DNA from: Selaginella moellendorffii
Taxonomy: Eukaryota; Streptophyta; Lycopodiopsida; Selaginellales; Selaginellaceae
Assembly: GCF_000143415.4 (NCBI RefSeq)
Contig: NW_003314324.1
Span: forward strand, 825,767 to 889,766
Direction: 5' to 3'
Length of the DNA: 64,000 bases
The notes under the pieces are model-generated. The model was not told where the DNA came from. It did not search any database and worked only from the letters and a program-made list of their open reading frames with translations. Position numbers and translations under genes: made by a program. Positions 58,238 to 64,000 of the stretch are shown here, one piece after another (within the stretch, counting starts at the first letter, position 1; each line of letters begins with the position of its first letter).

Positions 58238-58355
58238 AGTAATTAATTGATGAAAGAGCCTTTAATAAATACTTTAACCCTATTTATTTTCTAAAGTTAT
58301 AAAGATTTATGGTGATAATATATTTAAATCTTTATTTCATGATCATATGCACTAT
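58238..58355 (+). repeat. Dispersed AT-rich repeat, copy 3
   Basis: Landmarks gatgaaagagcctttaataa, then accctatttatt, and atttcatgatcatatgcac align with copy 2 at 29882. Confidence 0.5.
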
Positions 58356-58587
58356 TTCCTTCTTAAAGGTTATTAGTGAATAGTCAATGAGGACACTGAC
58401 ATTTATTGAGCCAATGAAAACTAACACTTCAATTTTCACATTGAATTTACTAATTATTTTAGCTTTACAAAACAAAGGATGTAATCATGGATATTCAGTA
58501 TGTATAATTTCAATTTTAAAGGTAAAGATATACTTTATTTAAGAATAATGATCAATTGCTCCAATATTATATATTGCCTTATCTCTT

Positions 58588-58730
58588 TCACTTTAAGCCA
58601 ATAAAAAATGTGCAATTTTTTAACAAGAGAGTCTTTAATATTTATTTTATCCTTATTTATCCCACAAAGTTTTAAAAATCCACAGTGATAGTATATTCAA
58701 ATTTCATCCCATGATCACATATGCTACATT
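58588..58730 (+). repeat. Dispersed AT-rich repeat, copy 4
   Basis: Landmarks ctttaagccaataaaa, then gagagtctttaatatttatt, ttatccttatttatcccaca, and catcccatgatcacatatgc align with copy 2. Confidence 0.55.
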
Positions 58731-59129
58731 AATTTAACATCATGATTTTAGTCCTATCATTTTATAAGTTTCTTAAATTGGATTTATTGGAATATCACTC
58801 AATCTCAGTATAAATCAAACTAAAAGACACTTTATAATTTAAGACCAAGTTAAAAAGATAGCAAGAAGATCTTCATTCACAATATTCATGAACTTTAATT
58901 TCATTGCCTTATCATTTATAAAATTATATTTTACAAAGATGCTAATAAATGTGGTTATAATAGCTAGATCCTAAAGTTTATATCCTTTACAACTAAAAAC
59001 TTTTTGCTCTTAGGATCAAACTTTTTATGTAGCTAATTTAAGATGCAAGTAAAAGTTAAACATATAAAATGTAATATGTTAGACTTCCTTTCAGACTACA
59101 CTTCTTTAGAGTCTACCTACCTTTAAACA

Positions 59130-59720
59130 CAATAATAAGTAATTAATTTTGGACATGCATCACTATAACAAATGTTTGTTGTCAAAATTCTTTACTCAAC
59201 TTCACATTAAAAAGGAGGTTATATGCCACATTCACTAATGTTTAATTCTTTTGTTTAACAACTCCATTTTGATGTTGTATGTACCATGCAGTGACTTGAT
59301 ATTAAATCTTATATTCATGGCAAAAATCTTAAATTTCCTCTATCGATTCATAATATTTTGATCTTTCATTTAAACTTCATTTTAAAAAAAGTAATATAAT
59401 GTTTCAACGCTTCCATAATTTCATCCTTTCCACACGAAAAATATGCAAATTTTGTGGCTAAAGTCATTAATGAAAGTCCATGAAGTACTTTGCACCAAAA
59501 TGGCTAAGAATATCCATCAACCCTCAATGGTGCAGAAGACTTACAAAAGTTTTACATGATTGTACCCTTGAGATCCAAACCCTTCACCATATGCTTTGCA
59601 ACTGCAAAACTTTGTGATTTATGTGTCTAAAGCAATAATGCTAAAGATGAGTTTTGTCATTAGACACTTACTTAACATTTGTCACTTGCTACTTGTGAGA
59701 GGACACTTCATACCCACAGA
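59130..59720 (-). mobile_element. Decayed Ty1/copia retrotransposon (integrase region)
   Basis: Minus-strand reading gives broken pieces in copia order: HMVKGLDLKGT (before the integrase), then KFAYFSCGKDEIMEALKHYI, TFFKMKF, KIKIL, IDRGNLRF, then VHTTSKWSC, TKELN. These correspond to the FK.FK...KIK.LR.DRG.EF and YTPQQNG..ERKNR blocks of copia integrase. Many stops; no LTR recognised. Confidence 0.6.
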
Positions 59721-60599
59721 ATAATTTCTTCTCAATAAGTCAAAAGTCTATGAAGAAATATTCACTATCAAATATCAATACAATGTTGTTAATGCACTTT
59801 AGCTACTTGTAGTGATATTTTAGACATTCCTTGCTTAAATAGCCTTTATATTTTCTATTATATAGATGCTAACAAGATTGGAAGACCAGAAAGCATGTAT
59901 TTAGGAGAAAGGATGCAAGGTAGAAGAGAAGAAGGTGAAAGTGGTTGAGAAAGCTTGTATTATAGAAGAGAAAAAGGTTGAAAATTTTTGCTGTGCACAA
60001 GAAAAAGAAGATGAAGTGACAAGAAAAAAAGCATTTACCTGAAGAGAAGAAAGGGGAGGCAATCAAAAAGAAAATGCTAACTAAAGTGAAGCAATTGAAA
60101 GACAACTACCTCAGAAATGCAGCCCTGAAGAAACCAAAACGAAGGCACATCTTGCAGATTCTGGATTCCCCTGAAGAATGGAAGGGTTCTTTGACAGGCG
60201 CAAAAAAATGACAATCTCAGCCAAATTTAGAAGTCTATTAATGACAAACCCATCTGGATTTCTTCACTATTTTTCAGCCAAATCTATCAAAATTTACCTA
60301 TTCTTCTTCATTTAGGGCATAGCCAAGAGCCATCACGACAAACTGGGTTATGGCCAAAGAACAATAGTTTTCCTATTAAATATCTTTTTAATCAAATATC
60401 AAACCATCCTTAAAATTAAACATGGCCCAGAATAACGGCTCTTTCTTGTCTCACAGGGATCTTACAGCTGGGAGTTCCCTAATCAGACATGGCACAGAAG
60501 CCCATACCAAGCCAAAGAAGCTCTCTTCAGCACAAAAGTTATATCACAGACCAATACTTAGAAACATAGATGTTTGTAGAGTAATTATATTTGTGTAAT
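59721..60599. other. AT-rich spacer
   Basis: No gene supported. An open minus-strand frame (59869-60105) is T-rich low complexity with no motif. Confidence 0.4.
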
Positions 60600-60663
60600 G
60601 TCAGGCGGCAAACTCAAGTTCTGCTCCTCTGACGAGGGGTGGGTTCAAATCCCACTTCTGACA
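60600..60663 (+). pseudogene. tRNA-Leu(CAA) relic lacking the D-arm
   Basis: GTCAGGCGGC opens and TTCTGACA closes the sequence. Anticodon arm ACTCAAGTTCTG (anticodon CAA), a variable arm CTCCTCTGACGAGG and T-arm GTGGGTTCAAATCCCAC match plant tRNA-Leu(CAA) as I remember it. About 18 bases covering the D-arm (box A) are missing, so transcription by Pol III is unlikely. Confidence 0.65.
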
Positions 60664-61210
60664 AGTTTCTTTGACTTTGAATCGGTGGAACCGTCAATTC
60701 CATGTCACAAACAAATTATTCGACATAAAGTACGAAACTGGGAAGAGATTACTAGCCAGCTCACGCAAAAAGAAATTATTTTGAGGGCGTGGGGTGAGCT
60801 CGAAGCAGCACTGAACCCACCATCCCGCCAACCGTTGTGTTGAAGAACAGATCCGGAGCTACATTGGCTTTGCTCGGTTGTGTATTTAAGACTGACAAGT
60901 TAAAGTCGAATGACTAGAATCTAGATATTATCCTCAACAAAAGGTACGCATGAGGTGGCCTCAGTAACGTGGCTAGTTTCAGGGCGGTGCCATCATCTGT
61001 TCCAACCTCAAAAACTCAACTCAACTGTTGAAAATTGTGTGGCAGAGTTAAAAAAATTTGAGACAACAGGTGCATTTTTATGTCACTAAACAGATTAAGG
61101 AGAGAGTTTCAACCCCAAAAACAAGGTGTCAAACACATTGAACGAGATTCCTTATTCGAATCATACAGATAGTAGTTACTACAGGATTACACGAGAGAGA
61201 TCCCAATTAC
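60664..61210. other. Spacer downstream of tRNA-Leu relic
   Basis: The open frame continuing from the tRNA relic to 60843 is not supported as a gene. Nothing else recognised. Confidence 0.35.
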
Positions 61211-61456
61211 CTAGGGTGAAGCACAGCGGATTCTAGAGCAAGTCCCTTGTAATTCCTCGACCGTGCTTTGGAGGCGAGGACAGTAGTCCGCCTTGGGTCT
61301 GAGCGCAGGGCAACAGGCACAGATATTCCCGCCTCTACGACAAGGAATTGGAAGCGAATCGATGCAGCGCTGAGCCGATGCCTGATTGTTGCCAACAAGG
61401 AGAAGCAACAGGAAACATGTTGCAGCAACAAGACTTGCCAAATGTGAAGCCTTCAT
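61211..61456 (-). CDS. Small secreted cysteine-rich peptide (81 aa, 8 Cys in mature part)
   Basis: ATG at 61456. A strong signal peptide (MKASHLASLVAATCFLLLLL, then VGNNQASA) is followed by a mature peptide of about 53 residues with eight cysteines, at residues 31, 39, 46, 48, 49, 59, 73 and 78. The pattern is C-x7-C-x6-C-x-CC-x9-C-x13-C-x4-C. It contains a CACC core but does not match the lipid-transfer pattern (C, C, CC, CxC, C, C) or plant defensins as I know them. A TATA-like TTTAAATA lies about 40 bp upstream on the coding strand. It may be antimicrobial or a signalling peptide; function unknown. Single exon. Confidence 0.6.
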   Translation of the reverse strand: MKASHLASLVAATCFLLLLLVGNNQASAQRCIDSLPIPCRRGGNICACCPALRPKADYCPRLQSTVEELQGTCSRIRCASP

Positions 61457-61584
61457 CTTTTGCTACACAGAGGAGTTTCACAATGGGAATTGGAGTATTT
61501 AAAGAAACTTTGAGCCGCCTCTATGGACTTTGGCAACTCTCCCGTCAAGTCAAGTTACGGCGCCACGTCGTTTAAACCATTTAG

Positions 61585-61631
61585 TCAACAAAGTCAGCGC
61601 TACTAGTCCAGGGTTCGAATCCCTACGCCCC
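61585..61631 (+). other. tRNA 3'-half-like sequence
   Basis: GTCCAGGGTTCGAATCCCTACGCCCCCA looks like a T-arm plus acceptor 3' strand with a perfect B-box. I find no matching 5' half (GGGGGCG expected) upstream, so it is a fragment at most. It sits 38 bp before the next gene's start. Confidence 0.35.
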
Positions 61632-61668
61632 CAGCGTAAGAGCCCTAATCACAGAGGTTTATTCCACG

Positions 61669-63166
61669 ATGAAGGCGCCTATCGCGCTCGCGAGGGGCGG
61701 GGAATTGGGGCTGGCGGCTGTCGCCTACATTCTCGTGGATTATCTCCGTGTCGTGGCGCCGGGGCTGCACGACGCGCTGCGGCCGATTCTCTGGGGATCG
61801 CTCGCGCTTGGAGCTGCATCGCGAGCTCCGTGGTACCCTCACTGGCCCGCGGAGATACGGAGCGCGCTTCTCTTCGTCGCCTGCCTTGTTTTCATGCTCT
61901 CCTGCCTCGTCGTCGAGGCGATCTCTGTCCAGTTCGTGACGAGCGTCCTCGGGCTGGATTGGCACGGGTAAGAAACTATAGGCAGAAGCGAAATATTTGT
62001 GGTCTGATGGCTATGCGTTTTGCCAGATCCGCGAAACCTCTACCGGATATGGGGCAGTGGCTCTTACTGGCTCTCAACGAGCGCCTCCCGGGATTTCTCG
62101 TCGAGGTTCTGCGAGCACCGATCATAGGTTTGCACCATTACCTCATGCTCTTTATAATGCTGGGATTCTCCGTGCTCTTTGGATGCGTTAGAGCTCCGGG
62201 GCTCGCGCTGGGTGCCAGATATCTTTTCACAATGGGTGTGGGAAGGCTTCTCAGGGTGGTCACGTTTCTCGGGACTATACTCCCTTCTGCGAGGCCCTGG
62301 TGTGCTAGAGCAAGATTTAGAGTCCCCGACCATCCTCATCCTTGGGCACAGAAATACTATGTTCCTTACTCTTCTGATCCAAGCGCGATCGCTCGGCTCC
62401 TACGTGAAGACTCGGCCTACGGTAGGAGAAGAGTGTTCCTTGTTTCCGTCTTAATGGCGTATTTGTTTTCGCAGATCAAGCAGCTGAGTACCCAGCTGAG
62501 TACGTTCCAAACTGGGGACGAATGCAATTCCTAGCCAACTTTCTCAGGCCGGTTGATCCAAATGCCGCCAACTTCAAAGAGGAATCGTGGTTCAACACTT
62601 TGAAGAGAGCTGGAGGAGGCTGCAATGATCTCGTTTTCAGCGGCCACATTCTCGTTTCAGTGCTCACTGCCATGGCATGGACTGTAAGTACAAGGATCAA
62701 TTTTTCTTTTTCATGTTTTCTCGTTCTCAAGTGACTACCCTCTCAGGAAGCCTACCCGGGATGGTCTTCGGTTTTCATCTGGCTTCTCGTCGCACACTCG
62801 TCGCAGCGAGAGATACGAGAGCGGCATCACTACAGTGTGGATGTCGTGTCTGGCATCTATGTGGGGATTCTACTCTGGAGGACAACTGGTTTCATCTGGT
62901 CAGCTGTAGACAGGCATTGGTCTCGTGGAGTGGATCTGGAACTGACGCAGATCGAGGACGGACTGGCCAAGGCCGCCAAGGATGCAGACCTGGACAAGAT
63001 CCGGGTTCTAGTTGAGCAGCTTCAGTCGCTCAGGCAGGGAAAGGAATCAAGCCAGCCGAAGAAGTCCGAGCCTTCACAGCGAGTACTTTGGGTGTTTGGA
63101 GGCAGCATTCTAGTGTCTACTTTGGGCTTGGTGCTGCTAGCATTCAGCTGGACTGCAGACGGGTAG
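61669..63166 (+). CDS. Sphingomyelin-synthase-like PAP2 membrane protein
   Basis: Four exons (61669-61967, 62027-62421, 62475-62683, 62747-63166) give 440 residues. Several membrane segments (VFMLSCLVVEAISVQFV, YLMLFIMLGFSVLFGCV, and a last one VLWVFGGSILVSTLGLVLLA). The catalytic triad region of the sphingomyelin synthase/PAP2_C family is visible: GGCNDLVFSGHILVS (His codon about 62645-62647) and RHHYSVDVVSGIYVGILLW (His and Asp). Such enzymes move phospho-head-groups between lipids; the plant branch resembling this one (AT1G43580-like) is poorly characterised. A charged cytosolic stretch (DLELTQIEDGLAKAAKDADL) precedes the last helix. Confidence 0.88.
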
Positions 63167-63234
63167 GAAACAAGCGGCGCTACAGGGTCTAGGGTAATGG
63201 CAGTTCTCGGCTTCTGATCGAAGCCCATGCTGGG

Positions 63235-64000
63235 ATGCACTGCCGGAGGTTTGGTTCTCTGAAAGACCCAAGAGCAAAGATATCCAAGTTGCTGGCTGGG
63301 CTTAAAGAGTCTACTAGAGCAAGGGATTTGGAAAGAGGGAAGATAATCCATGCAGAAGCCGCTGGGACAGGAGAGGAGTTGAACACGTTCGTGGCTAGCT
63401 CGCTCATCAATATGTATGCCAAATGTGGGAGCATGGAGGATGCTCGCAAGGTCTTTGATAAGTCTTCTCCACAGGACGTGTTTCTATGGACAGCGCTGTT
63501 GTCTGGGTATGTTGACAGCGGGGAAGCCGAGATAGCTCTGGGGTTGTTCTCGCGGATGAAGGCAAGCAGGTGTGAACCGAGTGGCCATACTTACGCTGCA
63601 GTTCTCAAGGCCTGCTCCAGCGTAGCTAGCAAAGAAGTTGGCAGTCAAGTCGAAGGAAGGGTCATGAAGCTTGCTGCTTTGCGGCAAGGGATGGGTGTTC
63701 ATTGCGAAGCTGCCAAGAGAGGCTGCGTTGATATGGTGGTGGCGAATATGTTGGTGGATACGTATGCAAGATGTGGGAGCTTGTGGGACTCTCGAGGCGT
63801 TTTTGACCAGATGCGATATCACGATGTGGTGTCGTGGACGTCACTGGTCTGGGGTTATTCACAACATGAGGAGTTTGAAGTGGCCTTGGAACTCTTCTCG
63901 TGCATGATGACAACAAGGTGTGTACCGAATGCTCGTTCTTTTGTGGTCGCGCTAAAGGCGTGCTCTGGTATGGCAGTGAACAAAGACTCCAAGCAGGAAA
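63235..64000 (+). CDS. Pentatricopeptide repeat protein (3' end outside window)
   Basis: First in-frame ATG at 63235 (MHCRRFGSLKDPRAKISKLL). The frame is open to the window edge (at least 255 residues). PLS-type motifs: LERGKIIHAEAAGTG, then FVASSLINMYAKCGSMEDAR, DVFLWTALLSGYVDSGEAEI, CEPSGHTYAAVLKACSSVAS, VVANMLVDTYARCGSLWDSR, DVVSWTSLVWGYSQHEEFEV and CVPNARSFVVALKACSG. Unlike the two other PPR genes here, this one has the regular P-L-S alternation from the start. Whether it ends in E or DYW domains cannot be seen. Confidence 0.9.
   Translation, partial: MHCRRFGSLKDPRAKISKLLAGLKESTRARDLERGKIIHAEAAGTGEELNTFVASSLINMYAKCGSMEDARKVFDKSSPQDVFLWTALLSGYVDSGEAEIALGLFSRMKASRCEPSGHTYAAVLKACSSVASKEVGSQVEGRVMKLAALRQGMGVHCEAAKRGCVDMVVANMLVDTYARCGSLWDSRGVFDQMRYHDVVSWTSLVWGYSQHEEFEVALELFSCMMTTRCVPNARSFVVALKACSGMAVNKDSKQE

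Larger units (their letters stand above)
58001..59129. other. AT-rich gene-poor region with dispersed repeats
   Basis: No gene. Holds two copies of the AT-rich dispersed repeat (58238-58355 and 58588-58730) and low-complexity AT sequence. Confidence 0.45.

Noticed and set aside
59869-60105. Phe-rich 78-residue minus-strand frame
   Set aside because: Low-complexity translation of an A/G-rich stretch.

Overview
The window looks like nuclear DNA of a lycophyte, most probably Selaginella (S. moellendorffii-like). The protein families are land-plant specific (RSL-type bHLH, ERF, class III peroxidase, BAHD, NPF, UPL7). Nearly all introns are about 45-60 bp, genes are tightly packed, and the PPR genes are long and intronless.

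Layout. 1-26 kb is a compact gene island. In order it holds: the 3' part of a UPL7-type HECT ubiquitin ligase (+); cytochrome c oxidase subunit 6b (+); DNA topoisomerase I (-); a class I RSL/RHD6-type bHLH (+); an intronless PPR gene (+); a class III peroxidase (+); a group-VII-like ERF beginning Met-Cys (-); a WDR74/NSA1 ribosome-assembly WD protein (+); the splicing factor PHF5A (-), head-to-head with a 47-residue micropeptide gene (+); a coiled-coil protein (+); cytochrome c oxidase subunit 5b (-); and a second PPR gene (+), head-to-head with COX5B. Telo-box motifs lie at the starts of several of these housekeeping genes.

26-35.3 kb is AT-rich, gene-poor and transposon-derived. It contains a long inverted repeat (arms near 28.8 and 34.8 kb), two minisatellites (32.6 and 33.1 kb), dispersed AT-rich repeats and decayed coding remnants.

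35.3-57.6 kb is a two-tier tandem amplification, all on the minus strand. A unit of BAHD acyltransferase, gamma-glutamyl hydrolase (GGH) and NPF transporter occurs four times, as two 11-kb segments of two units each. Decay is uneven. BAHD 1, 2 and 4 are intact and BAHD 3 is broken. Only GGH 1 is intact. Only NPF 4 is clearly intact: NPF 2 is frameshifted at its end and NPF 1 is a remnant. All four BAHD copies have Glu in place of the catalytic His of HxxxD but keep DFGWG. Both longer NPF copies lack the first Glu of the ExxER motif. A decayed Merlin-type (ISXO2-like) DNA transposon truncates GGH 3, and a copia fragment sits in GGH 2.

58-60.6 kb is again AT-rich, with a decayed copia integrase. 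60.6-64 kb returns to genes: a D-arm-less tRNA-Leu relic, a secreted 8-cysteine peptide (-), a sphingomyelin-synthase-like PAP2 membrane protein (+), and the 5' part of a third PPR gene that runs off the right edge.

The strongest candidate for something undescribed is the amplified BAHD-GGH-NPF unit with altered signature residues. The Met-Cys ERF and the cysteine-rich secreted peptide come next.
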